A DNA stretch of 43,450 bases from Methylococcaceae bacterium (lineage in GTDB: Bacteria; Pseudomonadota; Gammaproteobacteria; Methylococcales; Methylomonadaceae). The first letter of the stretch is position 1. Each line of letters begins with the position of its first letter. The notes beneath the pieces are model-generated. The model worked only from the letters and a program-made list of their open reading frames with translations. It was not told the origin of the DNA and did no database searches. The stretch covers positions 1 through 43,450 of the forward strand of contig DAOUSN010000021.1 in the NCBI GenBank assembly GCA_030627205.1. Direction: 5' to 3'. Shown here one piece after another: positions 9,099 to 19,029 of this stretch. Made by a program: the position numbers and the translations under genes.

Positions 9099-11156
9099 AT
9101 GGTACTTGATATTTATTTATCTATTTTTACATTGATGTTGCTTTCCATTGGAATTAATATTCTAGCTTTAAAAACTAAAATTCCTTATACCGTACTGTTG
9201 GTTATTACAGGATCTTGCCTTGTTCCTCTTTCTAAAATTGAAGCATTTGCCTTTGTCACTAGTTTTCAACTAACCCCTGAGTTATTATTTTTTGTATTTT
9301 TGCCAGTATTAATTTTTGAATCAGCTTATAACATAAAAATTCGCAATATCAGGGAAAATAAATTTATTATTAGTATATTGGCAATTGTTGGCTTGCTCAT
9401 TTCCACATTTCTTATTGGTTATGTTGGTCATTGGGCATTTAAGCTACTAGGAATTGATATACCATTGTTAGTTACCTTATTATTTGGGGCAATTATTTCT
9501 GCAACCGACCCTGCTGCTGTTTTAGCCTTATTTAAAGAATATGGCGCACCTAAACGATTAACCCTTATTTTTGAAGGCGAAAGTCTTTTTAATGATGGCA
9601 CTGCGTTTGCTATATTTTTAGTTTTAATTGGAATTATACAACATGGATATCATGGTTCTACTACGGTTATCAGTGGTATTATTTCATTTTTTACCATGAT
9701 AGCAGGTGGGATTATTTTTGGTTTAATGATGGGGTTTTTATTCTCAAAATTAATTGAATGGGTTAAAGGTCATCAACATTTAGAAATAACTCTTACTTTA
9801 CTGGTTGCACATTTTACTTTCCTATTAGCAGAATTAATCTCAGAAAAATGGATTATTAATGGGCATAATGTTCATATTTCTTCTATTATTGCAACGTTAG
9901 TAGCCTCATTAGTTATCGGTAATTATGGACGTTTTAAAATGTCAGCTGGTGTTGAAGAATACATGGAAAAATTTTGGGGATATTTTGCTTTCTTAGCAAA
10001 TTCGTTAGTCTTTATTTTAATGGGGTTACTTTTTGCTAGGCTTTCCATTTCATTACAAGTCACCTTATTGCCTATCTTAATTATTATTTTAGTAGTGATA
10101 TTGGCAAGAATTATTTCAATTTATATATCCGTTGGTATTGCTAACCAAATAAAATCTGAAAAAAATATTCCCATGAATTGGCAACACTTATTATCTTGGG
10201 GAAGTTTACGTGGGTCACTTGCAGTAATCATGGTGTTATTAATCCCTGATGACCTGATACTTCCTAATTGGTCTTATGATTTTTCGATTAAAGATTTTAT
10301 TGTCGCGATTACAATCGGCTGTATTTATTTCTCATTGTTAATTAAAGCTACTACTATAGGTCCTGTTATTCGTTATTTAAAAATTGATGTTTTATTACCT
10401 TATGAAAAACTAAGTTATTATAAAAGTAAAGCTTTAATTTATCATAATTTAGTAACGCTTATTGAAAGTTTTCATAAACATCACCAAATTAATAAATCAC
10501 AATATCAAATACTTTCTGACAAATATCTAGACCTTTATCAACAAGCGTGCAAACAACACCAGCACCAAGTTATAGGTGAAAACCATGTAGCAGAAAATAT
10601 TTTACAGATGTATACGTTAGTGATTCAAAAAAGGGAGTTAAAACGCATGTTTCAGCATGATGAAATCAATGAAAGCATTTATAAAAAAAATCTTATTATT
10701 TTAGAAACACAAACAGAACGTATTGAACAAGACCAGTCTAAACTTACTTCACTGAATGTTTATCTTAATTCTCGGTTTAGTTCTTTAATCAGTAGAGCAA
10801 GGAAAAAACAAGAACAACCACAAGAGCGTTATTTATACTACCGAACGCAATATACATTAATTAATAAAGTCTTAGATGAAATAGATCAATTGAAAAATTC
10901 TCCGCTAGTGGAAATTTTTGGTGATCCTAATGTATTTAAAAATGTGACTTCTATTTATCAAGCGTTAAAGGCTAAAACAATTGAGCAAATGCAAGAGGAA
11001 ATTAGTTCTAATCGTGTATTACTTGATGATTTAAACGAACAATCTGCAAAATCTTTTTTACATACTGCACAGTATGATACCTTGAAAGAATTACATGAGC
11101 ATGAAATTATTACTAGTAAGCTTTATGTTTTATTAAGAAAAGAATTAAATGATTAA
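9099..11156 (+). CDS. CPA1-family Na+/H+ antiporter with long cytoplasmic tail
   Basis: A 685-residue protein. The first ~430 residues hold about 12 membrane segments of the sodium/hydrogen exchanger family, including GAIISATDPAAVLALFKEYG and FEGESLFNDGTAFAIF, the ion-binding region, and SWGSLRGSLAVIM. The remaining ~250 residues are hydrophilic, lysine/glutamine rich and predicted mostly helical, a probable cytoplasmic regulatory tail. An AGGAA Shine-Dalgarno precedes the ATG. It is divergent from lplT across about 200 bp of AT-rich DNA. Na+ or K+ export in exchange for H+ is expected, but ion preference cannot be read from the sequence. Confidence 0.88.
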   Translation: MVLDIYLSIFTLMLLSIGINILALKTKIPYTVLLVITGSCLVPLSKIEAFAFVTSFQLTPELLFFVFLPVLIFESAYNIKIRNIRENKFIISILAIVGLLISTFLIGYVGHWAFKLLGIDIPLLVTLLFGAIISATDPAAVLALFKEYGAPKRLTLIFEGESLFNDGTAFAIFLVLIGIIQHGYHGSTTVISGIISFFTMIAGGIIFGLMMGFLFSKLIEWVKGHQHLEITLTLLVAHFTFLLAELISEKWIINGHNVHISSIIATLVASLVIGNYGRFKMSAGVEEYMEKFWGYFAFLANSLVFILMGLLFARLSISLQVTLLPILIIILVVILARIISIYISVGIANQIKSEKNIPMNWQHLLSWGSLRGSLAVIMVLLIPDDLILPNWSYDFSIKDFIVAITIGCIYFSLLIKATTIGPVIRYLKIDVLLPYEKLSYYKSKALIYHNLVTLIESFHKHHQINKSQYQILSDKYLDLYQQACKQHQHQVIGENHVAENILQMYTLVIQKRELKRMFQHDEINESIYKKNLIILETQTERIEQDQSKLTSLNVYLNSRFSSLISRARKKQEQPQERYLYYRTQYTLINKVLDEIDQLKNSPLVEIFGDPNVFKNVTSIYQALKAKTIEQMQEEISSNRVLLDDLNEQSAKSFLHTAQYDTLKELHEHEIITSKLYVLLRKELND

Positions 11157-11160
11157 CTTT

Positions 11161-11195
11161 AATATTGGAGTCCAAAATAGGTTTTGGACTTCTAA
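11161..11195. terminator. Stem-loop between convergent antiporter and mgtE genes
   Basis: AGTCCAAAA (11169-11177) and TTTTGGACT (11182-11190) form a perfect 9-bp stem with a TAGG loop, extended by the partly complementary flanks AATATT and AATATA. It lies between two convergent genes, so a bidirectional terminator is likely. The T-tract is short. Confidence 0.6.
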
Positions 11196-11276
11196 TATAA
11201 ATTATAAATATCACTATTCAAAAACAGTAAACTATTTTTTTTAAGTAAAGGAAAGATGCTAAATATTGAGAAAATC

Positions 11277-12635
11277 TTACAATAAAAATATTGTTGCTAA
11301 TCCTAAAAAAGCCATAAAACCAATGACATCAGTTACCGTTGTTAATAAAACTCCACCTGCCAATGCGGGGTCGATACCTATTTTATCTAATGCTAAAGGA
11401 ATAGTTGCTCCTGCAAGGGCGGCACAAATTAAGTTAATAACCATCGCACTTCCTAATAATAAACCTAAACTAAGACTTTGAAACCAAAGTCCTGCAATAA
11501 TAGTCACTACAATTGCCCATAAAATACCATTAACCACCCCGATTAAAAGTTCTTTAACTAAAATTTTACCTGCGTTAGCATCATTAACTTGCTGTAAAGC
11601 TATTCCTCTAATAACTAGGGTAAGTGTTTGACTTCCTGCAATCCCTCCCATACTAGCAACAATAGGCATTAATACCGCTAAAGCAACAATCTGGTCGATA
11701 GTGGCCTCAAAAAGACCAATCACCCATGCCGCTAAAAAGGCGGTAAATAAATTAACCCCTAGCCATACTGCTCGCCGCTTCGCACTTACAGCAACAGGTG
11801 CAAACATATCTTGTTCTTCATCCAAACCAACACGGCTCATTAATGAATGTCCTTCTTCATTACGAATAATATTAATCACATTATCAATACTAATTTGTCC
11901 TAAAATAAGTCCTTCTTCCGATAACACTGGAGCAGATAAAATATCGCGTTGCTCAAATAATAAGGCGACTTCTGAAGTTGGCATTTTATAAGAAATTCCA
12001 TTTTCATTGCTGTTCATAACCTCTGAAACTTTTAAGTGTCCATCTTTAGTTAGTAAATAGGTCACAGGTAATAACCCTTGAAAATGATTATTACGATCAA
12101 CAACAATCAAACTATCGGTTGTCTCTGACATAGCTCCACGTTTATGTAAGTAACGTGAAACTACATTAAGTGATACATCGGCTCTAATTGTTAACACATC
12201 CAAGGACATGATGCCACCCGCAGTGTGATCATCATAGGACAATGCTGACTCAAGACGCTTACGTTCTACTTCAGCAATAGAATCAAATACTTGCGATAAT
12301 AAAGGTTCAGGCAAAGCATGTAATAAATCAAGCATGTCATCTGATTCAAGTTTTTCAGTAGCTTTAATTAAATCTTTTCTATCAGTAATTTTAATTAACT
12401 CAGTCGCAACTTCAACGTGAAGTTTAACTAAAATTTCACCCATGACATTAGGAGGGATTACTGACCAAATTTTTTCACGTTCAGTAAGCTCTAATGATTC
12501 AATAATATGCGCGGTTTCAGCAGGATAAAGTGAATGAATAAAAAGTCTGACATCATTAATAGAACCTTCTTCTAAAAGTTCTATGATACGTTCTAATTGG
12601 TGTTTATTATGATTTAGTTTAACAGTAGTAGGCAT
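11277..12635 (-). CDS. mgtE: MgtE-family magnesium transporter
   Basis: A 452-residue protein with the MgtE order. An N-terminal helical superhelix domain (about 1-135) is followed by a pair of CBS domains (about 137-260) containing DDHTAGGIMS. The C-terminal membrane domain has five helices (about 285-452) and the family blocks LMPIVASMGGIAGSQTLT and PLALDKIGIDPALAGG. It imports Mg2+ under feedback control by the cytoplasmic domains. It lies 31 bp downstream of rapZ on the same strand. MgtE is not part of the usual rpoN-hpf-ptsN-rapZ cluster, so it is a local addition. Confidence 0.94.
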   Translation of the reverse strand: MPTTVKLNHNKHQLERIIELLEEGSINDVRLFIHSLYPAETAHIIESLELTEREKIWSVIPPNVMGEILVKLHVEVATELIKITDRKDLIKATEKLESDDMLDLLHALPEPLLSQVFDSIAEVERKRLESALSYDDHTAGGIMSLDVLTIRADVSLNVVSRYLHKRGAMSETTDSLIVVDRNNHFQGLLPVTYLLTKDGHLKVSEVMNSNENGISYKMPTSEVALLFEQRDILSAPVLSEEGLILGQISIDNVINIIRNEEGHSLMSRVGLDEEQDMFAPVAVSAKRRAVWLGVNLFTAFLAAWVIGLFEATIDQIVALAVLMPIVASMGGIAGSQTLTLVIRGIALQQVNDANAGKILVKELLIGVVNGILWAIVVTIIAGLWFQSLSLGLLLGSAMVINLICAALAGATIPLALDKIGIDPALAGGVLLTTVTDVIGFMAFLGLATIFLL

Positions 12636-12666
12636 GATAGAAGGTAGAGAGTAGGAATGTAAGTGA

Positions 12667-13524
12667 TTAATATAATTCTCGGTGACGGAGAATAATATTT
12701 AAGGTTTTGTTCTTAAAATAGTCAGCTAAGATATTAGTAAGATAAACTGAGCGATGTTGTCCGCCTGTACAGCCTATAGCAACGGTTAAATAACTACGAT
12801 TATCTGCCTTAAATCTCGGTGTCCATCGCTGAATAAAATACACAATATCTTCAAATAAATCAGTAACATAACTTTTTGACTGGAGGAAGTCTATAACCCC
12901 TTGGTCGTTCCCATTTAATTGACGTAAATGTGGAATCCAATAAGGATTAGGTAAACTTCTGGCATCAAAGACAAAATCCGCATCTAAAGGAACACCATAT
13001 TTAAAACCAAATGATTGAAATTGAAGCGATAAATAACGTTCATCACGATTATCTATTTGATTTTTTATTAATTCCCGTAACTGATGATAACTGGTTCTAC
13101 TGGTATCTATACGTATATCAGCACACTCTGCTACTGACGAAAGTATTTTTGCTTCTTGATGTATAGCTTCTGTTAATAAAATTTTATCATTACTTAACGG
13201 GTGTCGGCGACGAGTTTCACTGTAACGTTTGATTAAAACACTTTCCTCAGCCTGCATATAAATAATTTCACAATCAATATTAAGTTTTCTAATAGCGGTT
13301 AATTTTTCATTAAAATTAATTAATCCTGTGCTTTTATTTCTAGCATCAATACCTATTGCTGTTTTAACGTAGGTTCGCTTTTCACTCAGCATAACTTGAT
13401 TAACGAAAGTATCTAATAAGGCTGATGGTAAGTTATCAATGCAATAATAACCGCAATCTTCTAATGTATCTAAAACAATACTTTTACCAGAACATGAAAG
13501 TCCACTAACAATTAACAGTTTCAT
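12667..13524 (-). CDS. rapZ: RNase adapter protein / P-loop nucleotide-binding protein RapZ
   Basis: A 285-residue RapZ (YvcJ) protein. The N-terminal kinase-like domain carries Walker A as GLSCSGKS (residues 8-15) and Walker B-like EIIYMQAEE. The C-terminal domain has the characteristic SFGFKYGVPLDADFVFDARSLPNP and IGCTGGQHRSVYL blocks. In E. coli RapZ senses glucosamine-6-phosphate and directs RNase E to GlmZ. Here RNase E is encoded at 27.6 kb. The leader is a run of AAAAT-type repeats, and ptsN, which normally separates hpf from rapZ, is absent. Confidence 0.95.
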   Translation of the reverse strand: MKLLIVSGLSCSGKSIVLDTLEDCGYYCIDNLPSALLDTFVNQVMLSEKRTYVKTAIGIDARNKSTGLINFNEKLTAIRKLNIDCEIIYMQAEESVLIKRYSETRRRHPLSNDKILLTEAIHQEAKILSSVAECADIRIDTSRTSYHQLRELIKNQIDNRDERYLSLQFQSFGFKYGVPLDADFVFDARSLPNPYWIPHLRQLNGNDQGVIDFLQSKSYVTDLFEDIVYFIQRWTPRFKADNRSYLTVAIGCTGGQHRSVYLTNILADYFKNKTLNIILRHRELY

Positions 13525-13564
13525 TTTTATTTTATCGTATTTTATTTCATTTTATTTTATTTTA
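13525..13564. repeat. AAAAT-type simple repeat in the rapZ leader
   Basis: Read on the minus strand, imperfect tandem copies of TAAAA/AAAAT run up to the rapZ ATG. This fills most of the 96-bp gap between hpf and rapZ. A low-complexity tract this close to a start codon could affect translation if its length varies, but it may simply reflect local AT richness. Confidence 0.5.
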
Positions 13565-13620
13565 CAAAAAACTATCATGCAGAAAGATGTTAACTGTCCT
13601 ACATGACATCCTTATTAATA

Positions 13621-13914
13621 TTAACCTCTATGTTTATTAGTTTTTTCTTTATGTCTAATAACTTGACGATCAAGTTTGTCTACCATGTGATCAATAGCAA
13701 CATACATATCTTCTTGATGATCTTCTGCAAATAATTTAGCCCCACTAACTTGCACGGTTGCTTCGGCTTTTTGCGCTAATTTTTCAACCGTTAAAATAAC
13801 ATGTACATTGGTTACATTATCAAAATGACGTTTTAATTTACTAATTTTATCTTCAACATGGGCTTTTAATGCCTCTGTTACGTCTAAATGGTGCCCTGTT
13901 ATACTGACTTGCAT
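13621..13914 (-). CDS. hpf: Ribosome hibernation-promoting factor (short HPF)
   Basis: A 97-residue protein with the short HPF/YfiA fold: MQVSITGHHLDVTEALKAHV at the start, the alternating charged strand VHVILTVEK, and DMYVAIDHMVDKLDRQV near the end. It binds the 30S subunit and promotes 100S dimers in stationary phase. Its place directly downstream of rpoN (42 bp) is conserved in gammaproteobacteria. It ends in a basic tail without the long-HPF dimerisation domain. Confidence 0.95.
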   Translation of the reverse strand: MQVSITGHHLDVTEALKAHVEDKISKLKRHFDNVTNVHVILTVEKLAQKAEATVQVSGAKLFAEDHQEDMYVAIDHMVDKLDRQVIRHKEKTNKHRG

Positions 13915-13956
13915 GGATAATCTCCTAGTTTATAAAAAATGTGTTACTCATAAGCA

Positions 13957-15411
13957 TCATAAAAGACGCTTTCTCTGACTTGATGTGGCAATTGACATTG
14001 CTTCCCGATATTTAGCAACTGTACGTCTTGCTACTTTAATGCCTTTTTCTTTCAAAATAATTGATATTTTCTCATCACTTAACGGTTTTTTTACCAGTTC
14101 ATTGCTAATTAATTCTTTAATAAAGGCTCTAATGGCAGTTGCTGAACATTCACCACCTTCAACGGTTGATACGTGACTTGAAAAAAAATATTTAAATTCC
14201 ACAATACCATTTGGGGTGTGCATATATTTTTGAGTGGTAACCCTAGAAATAGTCGACTCATGTAATTCAAGTTCTTCGGCTATATTCCTAAGTACCATTG
14301 GTTTCATAGCAATTGCACCGTACTCTAAAAATTCTGTTTGTTTTTCAATAATACATTTTGCAACACGTAATAAAGTTTCGTTACGACTATATAAACTTTT
14401 TATAAACCATTTTGCCTCCTGTAAATGCTCTTTCATCCTGGTATTATCGTGGCTATGATCCGCACGTTTAATCAATCCAGAATAAAAAGGGTTGATTTTT
14501 AGTTTAGGTGAAATATTAGGGTTAAGGCTAACCAGCCACTCACCTTTATGTTTATTTACAAAAACATCAGGGATAATATAGTTCGAGGTAACATTTTCAA
14601 CTTGTAAACCAGGTTTAGGGTCTAAGCTCCTAATTAAAGCAATAGTTTGCTCTAATTTTAACTCTGTTATTCTTAACCTTTTAATTAATTTTAATTTTTC
14701 TTGAGCTGCTAATAAATCAAGGTGGTTTTTAACCAGTTTCAAGGCTACTTCTTTACAGGCTGTAAATGGGGGTAATGCTTGTAATTGCAAGCCTAAGCAA
14801 TCACTTAAATCAATTGCGGCAATACCTGTCGGTTCAAAGTTTTGAACTTGATGTAACACCGCTTGTAGTTCATCAAATTCTAAATCATCAACTTGTTTGA
14901 TTAATCCCTGATAAAGTTCGTCTTCACTAATACATAAATAACCTTCTTGATTAATTGCATCAATAATAGCAATTGCTATCGCATGGTCTTTTACTGATAA
15001 AGATGATAATTCCAATTGCCATAATAAATGTTCTTGTAACGTTTCTGATTTACTATATTGCATTTCAAAATCAGAAGATTCTGTAAGAGATGTGGGTGTT
15101 TGCGGTGTAATAGGCGGCGAGTTATTATCATAAATATCATCCCAAGTGGTATCAATTGGTAGTTCTTCTGGAATATCAGTTGATAAACTTTCAGTATTCA
15201 CTTCATCTGGGTTATCTTTTTTCGGTTCATTAGCTGTTAATTCATTTTTACTCGACTCATCGTCTACTTCAAGCATAATATTAGAGTCTAATACTTGTTG
15301 AATTTCTTGTTGTAAATCAAGCGTAGATAATTGCAATAACTTAATAGCTTGTTGTAATTGGGGAGTCATTGTCAATTGTTGACTCATTCCTAGCTGTAAA
15401 GATTGCTTCAT
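13957..15411 (-). CDS. rpoN: RNA polymerase sigma-54 factor
   Basis: A 484-residue sigma-54. Region I is the Gln/Leu-rich N-terminus (QLTMTPQLQQAIKLLQLST), region II an acidic linker (about 50-125), and region III the core-binding and HTH domain containing ELHESTISRVT. The RpoN box near the C-terminus reads ARRTVAKYREAM. It directs transcription from -24/-12 promoters together with AAA+ activators. It lies between lptB and hpf as in E. coli. The NtrX-like protein at 5-6.3 kb looks unable to activate it, so its activators are encoded elsewhere. Confidence 0.97.
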   Translation of the reverse strand: MKQSLQLGMSQQLTMTPQLQQAIKLLQLSTLDLQQEIQQVLDSNIMLEVDDESSKNELTANEPKKDNPDEVNTESLSTDIPEELPIDTTWDDIYDNNSPPITPQTPTSLTESSDFEMQYSKSETLQEHLLWQLELSSLSVKDHAIAIAIIDAINQEGYLCISEDELYQGLIKQVDDLEFDELQAVLHQVQNFEPTGIAAIDLSDCLGLQLQALPPFTACKEVALKLVKNHLDLLAAQEKLKLIKRLRITELKLEQTIALIRSLDPKPGLQVENVTSNYIIPDVFVNKHKGEWLVSLNPNISPKLKINPFYSGLIKRADHSHDNTRMKEHLQEAKWFIKSLYSRNETLLRVAKCIIEKQTEFLEYGAIAMKPMVLRNIAEELELHESTISRVTTQKYMHTPNGIVEFKYFFSSHVSTVEGGECSATAIRAFIKELISNELVKKPLSDEKISIILKEKGIKVARRTVAKYREAMSIATSSQRKRLL

Positions 15412-15464
15412 CGTAGTTTAAATAATAAAGTTAAAAAGTTTGCTTAATTTATTTTAAATGAGAG

Positions 15465-16190
15465 TTAAAGGATAAAGTTCTCCCCTAAGTAAACTTTTCT
15501 AACTTCTTCATTACTAACAATTTCTTCTGAATCACCCTCGGCGATAACTTTACCTTCATTAAGAATATAAGCTCTATCGCATATTCCTAGTGTTTCTCTC
15601 ACATTGTGTTCGGTAATTAAAATACCAATACCCCGATCTTTTAAGTGAACAATGATCTTATTAATCTCAATTACTGAAATCGGATCTACCCCTGCAAAAG
15701 GCTCATCTAATAAAATAAACTGTGGATTACTTGCTAATGCTCTGGCAATTTCTAAACGCCGTCGTTCACCACCAGAAAGTCCTAAAGCTACTTGATTATG
15801 TAGATGAGAAATATTCAATTCTTCTAACAATTGATCGATTAATAATTCCATTTGTCCACGGGTAATATCATTGCGTAACTGTAAAACGGCACGTAAATTA
15901 TTAGCGACAGTTAATTTACGAAATACAGAGGGTTCTTGAGGTAAATAACCAATACCTAATTTTGCTCGACTGTGCATTGGATAATGAGTAATAATTTTTT
16001 TATCAATATAAATATTACCTTGATCGGCTTTAATTAATCCAACCATCATATAAAAACAAGTTGTTTTACCTGCACCATTAGGACCTAAAAGGCCCACTAT
16101 TTCACCTGTATTAACATGAAGTGAAACCCCATTAACAACATTACGTTTATTATATTTTTTAAGTAACTGTTTTGCTATTAAAGTTGCCAT
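15465..16190 (-). CDS. lptB: LPS export ABC transporter ATP-binding protein
   Basis: A 241-residue ABC ATPase that powers LPS extraction from the inner membrane with LptF/G. Walker A is GPNGAGKTT (about 35-43), the Q-loop is [13 protein letters not shown], the signature is [15 protein letters not shown], Walker B is [14 protein letters not shown], and the switch His is in [12 protein letters not shown]. These match LptB closely. It follows lptA by 8 bp in the kdsD-kdsC-lptC-lptA-lptB-rpoN order. The membrane partners lptF/lptG are not in the window, as is normal. Confidence 0.96.
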   Translation of the reverse strand: MATLIAKQLLKKYNKRNVVNGVSLHVNTGEIVGLLGPNGAGKTTCFYMMVGLIKADQGNIYIDKKIITHYPMHSRAKLGIGYLPQEPSVFRKLTVANNLRAVLQLRNDITRGQMELLIDQLLEELNISHLHNQVALGLSGGERRRLEIARALASNPQFILLDEPFAGVDPISVIEINKIIVHLKDRGIGILITEHNVRETLGICDRAYILNEGKVIAEGDSEEIVSNEEVRKVYLGENFIL

Positions 16191-16198
16191 CGCTGTTA

Positions 16199-16702
16199 TT
16201 ATTTCGAGTGAGGTTGAAAAACTGTATGAACACGTGTCGAGCTAGAATTTCTATCACCAGCGGTTAATACGGAATACTTGGTATCATAAATAATCAAATC
16301 ACTGGCGGTTTTTTTTCCTGCCTGCCAGACTTCTGCCTTTTTAATCAAATGTAACTTAGAGGTGGAAGGATAATATTCACCTATCAAACCAATCCCATGA
16401 ATATTTTCTTTATCTTTTCCTGGTGATTGTTTAAAACGCGCAGGTTTTCCTACCGCAACTACTTTAGTTATTTCACCATCTTTTAAAAAAAAGGTCATTT
16501 TATCGGATTTAACTTCTAATGATCCTTGGGTATAAATAACATTGCCAGTATAAATACTAACATCATTTTTTTCATCATAAGAGGCGGTATCAGAGTCGAT
16601 ATAAATGGGTTGTTCATTGTCATCTTCCAACCCAAAACATAAAGAACTAAAACTTAATCCACAAAATGTTAAAAATAATACCGATAGTTTAGTTAATCTC
16701 AT
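16199..16702 (-). CDS. lptA: Periplasmic LPS-bridge protein LptA
   Basis: A 167-residue protein with a signal peptide (about 1-24, cleaved near SLCFG). One OstA/LptA beta-jellyroll domain follows: [38 protein letters not shown]. It forms the periplasmic bridge for lipopolysaccharide between LptC and LptD. It overlaps the lptC gene by 14 bp, implying translational coupling, and precedes lptB. Length is close to the usual 170-185. Confidence 0.93.
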   Translation of the reverse strand: MRLTKLSVLFLTFCGLSFSSLCFGLEDDNEQPIYIDSDTASYDEKNDVSIYTGNVIYTQGSLEVKSDKMTFFLKDGEITKVVAVGKPARFKQSPGKDKENIHGIGLIGEYYPSTSKLHLIKKAEVWQAGKKTASDLIIYDTKYSVLTAGDRNSSSTRVHTVFQPHSK

Positions 16703-17291
16703 AATAACTTTTTACATTTGCTAATAATTTTAATGAAATAGGTTTTTTAAAAATCATTTGAATCCCTGTGCCTTCTGTCCACTGTGGCGGTGAGCTTAAC
16801 TTTGCCCATTCATCGCCTTCTGCATAATTTTCTTCGGGTTTAACTCGTAAGTTACTGGTTTCAATGCCTAATTCTTTAACTCCTTGTCCTTTGTTACGAT
16901 GAATAAATACCTTGCCATTTAGCCATAAATTTTTACCATCTACGGATAAAATACCTGTTTCTGATTTGATAACCCACGGTGGGGAATCTGAGTTATAAAG
17001 ACTCATAACAGGATTAATCATATGAGTAACCCCATCATCACTATAATGGAGCATTTCCTCCGCAAATAAGGTGGATTTTAAATTTCCTTGCTCATCCATT
17101 TCTTTTTTTAAATAGCCTTTACTAAAATAATCAGGGCTGTGTGCCGATGATAACTTTTTTTTATGGGTCTGATTATCAGGAAGCTGAAAAATTTCAACTA
17201 ACCACCAAGAAAGTCCTGCTAAGATGAGGGCTAAAATATATGCTCGTGCATTTTGTAAAAAAAACTTGTTAGTCCTGAATGAATAGCTCAT
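16689..17291 (-). CDS. lptC: LPS export protein LptC
   Basis: A 200-residue bitopic inner-membrane protein: one N-terminal helix (about 15-32, ALILAGLSWWLVEIF) and a periplasmic beta-jellyroll of the LptC/YrbK family (YLKKEMDEQGNLKSTLFAEEM at its start). It receives LPS from LptB2FG and passes it to LptA. Identity rests on topology, size and position between kdsC and lptA; sequence conservation in this family is low. Confidence 0.88.
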   Translation of the reverse strand: MSYSFRTNKFFLQNARAYILALILAGLSWWLVEIFQLPDNQTHKKKLSSAHSPDYFSKGYLKKEMDEQGNLKSTLFAEEMLHYSDDGVTHMINPVMSLYNSDSPPWVIKSETGILSVDGKNLWLNGKVFIHRNKGQGVKELGIETSNLRVKPEENYAEGDEWAKLSSPPQWTEGTGIQMIFKKPISLKLLANVKSYYEIN

Positions 17292-17303
17292 AACTTAAGG
17301 CAT

Positions 17304-17846
17304 TTAGTTTAAATAGCGTTGTAGAATTTTATCAAAACTTCCTTGAGCTTGCATAATAAAATCGCAAATTTCTCGTACCGCACCTAACCCACCTTGAGTT
17401 TTGGTAATACAATCAGCATAATCCTTAACGGCAAAATTAGCATCTTGAACTGCAATCGACAGCCCTGCCTGCTTCATTAGCGGTAAATCAAGCAAATCAT
17501 CACCTACATGAGCTGCTTGTGTAGCAACGATATTCATTTTTAAAAGAATTTCTTCAAAAGCCGATATTTTATTTTCATGCCCTTGATAAACATGCTGAAC
17601 TCCTAGGTTTTGCATTCTTAAAGTCACTGAAGGTGATTTACGTCCTGAAATAACTGCAACGGTTACACCTGTTTGTTGTAATAATTTAATACCGTGTCCG
17701 TCACGAGCATGGAATGTCTTATATTCAGCACCATGATGATCAAAAAATAAACGTCCATCGGTTAAAACACCATCGACATCCAGCACTAATAATTTTAATT
17801 CTTTTGCTTTTTTTGAAATAGAATCTTTATTATTTTTATATTCCAT
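17304..17846 (-). CDS. kdsC: 3-deoxy-D-manno-octulosonate 8-phosphate phosphatase
   Basis: A 180-residue HAD-superfamily phosphatase of the C0 type with no cap domain. Motif I is VLDVDGVLTDG (about 21-31), motif II is VAVISGRKS, and motif III/IV is HVGDDLLDLPLM. It hydrolyses KDO-8-phosphate to KDO for lipid A core synthesis. It lies 3 bp after kdsD on the same strand and 12 bp before lptC. Confidence 0.95.
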   Translation of the reverse strand: MEYKNNKDSISKKAKELKLLVLDVDGVLTDGRLFFDHHGAEYKTFHARDGHGIKLLQQTGVTVAVISGRKSPSVTLRMQNLGVQHVYQGHENKISAFEEILLKMNIVATQAAHVGDDLLDLPLMKQAGLSIAVQDANFAVKDYADCITKTQGGLGAVREICDFIMQAQGSFDKILQRYLN

Positions 17847-17849
17847 AAG

Positions 17850-18830
17850 TTAAACAATACCTGAATGGATTAAATCATGCACATTTAATGCCCCAACTAA
17901 ACAGTTATTATCATCAGTGATTAATAACGCATTAATTTCTTTTTCTTCCATGATTTGCATAGCTTCAGCAGCTAATATAGCTTGATTAATAACAATACAA
18001 TTTTGAGTCATCACCTCCGTAATTAGTGTTGTTTTAGGGTCTAAATGTTCACCTAGCATTCGGCGGACATCACCATCTGTAAACACTCCTAAGATATGGT
18101 TCTGATTATCTACGATTGCAGTCATTCCTAAGTTTTTAGCTGTCATTTCAGTTAATGCCTCAATAATTAATGCAGATGCACTCACACGAGGGATTTTATT
18201 ATTAGTATGCATCAAATCAGCAACTCGTAACAATAATCTCTTACCCAAACTACCACTAGGATGAGAAAAAGCAAAATCATCACGGCTAAAACCTTTACTT
18301 TCTAACAATGAAACTGCAAGCGCATCACCCATTACTAATGCAGCAGTTGTGCTAGAGGTTGGCGCTAGACCTAAAGGACATGCCTCCTCTTTAACTGCAA
18401 CATTTATATGCACCGAAGAAAATCTTACTAAAGCTGAGTCAGCATTGCCGCTCATCGCAATCAATGGAACATTAAGACGTTTAATAAGAGGAAGAATAGT
18501 TAATATCTCTGAAGTTTCACCTGAATTTGATAACGCTAAAACCACATCTTGAGGAGTAATCATCCCTAAATCACCATGACTGGCTTCACCTGGATGAACA
18601 AAAAAAGCTGGTGTCCCTGTACTGGCTAAGGTTGAGGCAATTTTTCCAGCAATATGTCCAGATTTTCCCATACCAGTAACAATAATGCGCCCTTGACATT
18701 GCAACATCAACTGGCAGGCAGTCATAAAATTATCATCAATCTGTTGTGCTAGTGCCGCTATTGCTTTGGTTTCAACTTCGATGACAGCGAGAGCTAATTC
18801 ACGTATTTTATCTTGGTGCAGTAATACCAT
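17850..18830 (-). CDS. kdsD: D-arabinose-5-phosphate isomerase
   Basis: A 326-residue SIS-domain isomerase with two C-terminal CBS domains. The sugar-binding segment is VTGMGKSGHIAGKIASTLAS, followed by PAFFVHPGEASHGDLGMI and ALSNSGETSEIL; the CBS pair runs from about 205 to 326. It converts ribulose-5-phosphate to arabinose-5-phosphate, the first committed KDO step. It is the first gene of the minus-strand LPS operon and is divergent from mlaF across about 200 bp, which must hold promoters for both operons. Confidence 0.96.
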   Translation of the reverse strand: MVLLHQDKIRELALAVIEVETKAIAALAQQIDDNFMTACQLMLQCQGRIIVTGMGKSGHIAGKIASTLASTGTPAFFVHPGEASHGDLGMITPQDVVLALSNSGETSEILTILPLIKRLNVPLIAMSGNADSALVRFSSVHINVAVKEEACPLGLAPTSSTTAALVMGDALAVSLLESKGFSRDDFAFSHPSGSLGKRLLLRVADLMHTNNKIPRVSASALIIEALTEMTAKNLGMTAIVDNQNHILGVFTDGDVRRMLGEHLDPKTTLITEVMTQNCIVINQAILAAEAMQIMEEKEINALLITDDNNCLVGALNVHDLIHSGIV

Positions 18831-19029
18831 TCAAATTTTCACTCTTAAATTTATTACTTAAAAAAAGCAAGTATTATGCCATAATAAAATAGCTTTTGTC
18901 TTAATTTAAAATTATGATAAAAGCACCAATTAATGTGAATTACCCCACAATCAGAATGATTACTGTTTGACTTAATAGGGATGACTCATAGAGAATAGCA
19001 GACTTTTATCTTACTTTAAACACAATTGC

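Noticed and set aside
13986-14004. TGGCA...TTGC sequence resembling a sigma-54 promoter
   Set aside because: Spacing is one base too long and it lies inside the rpoN coding sequence.
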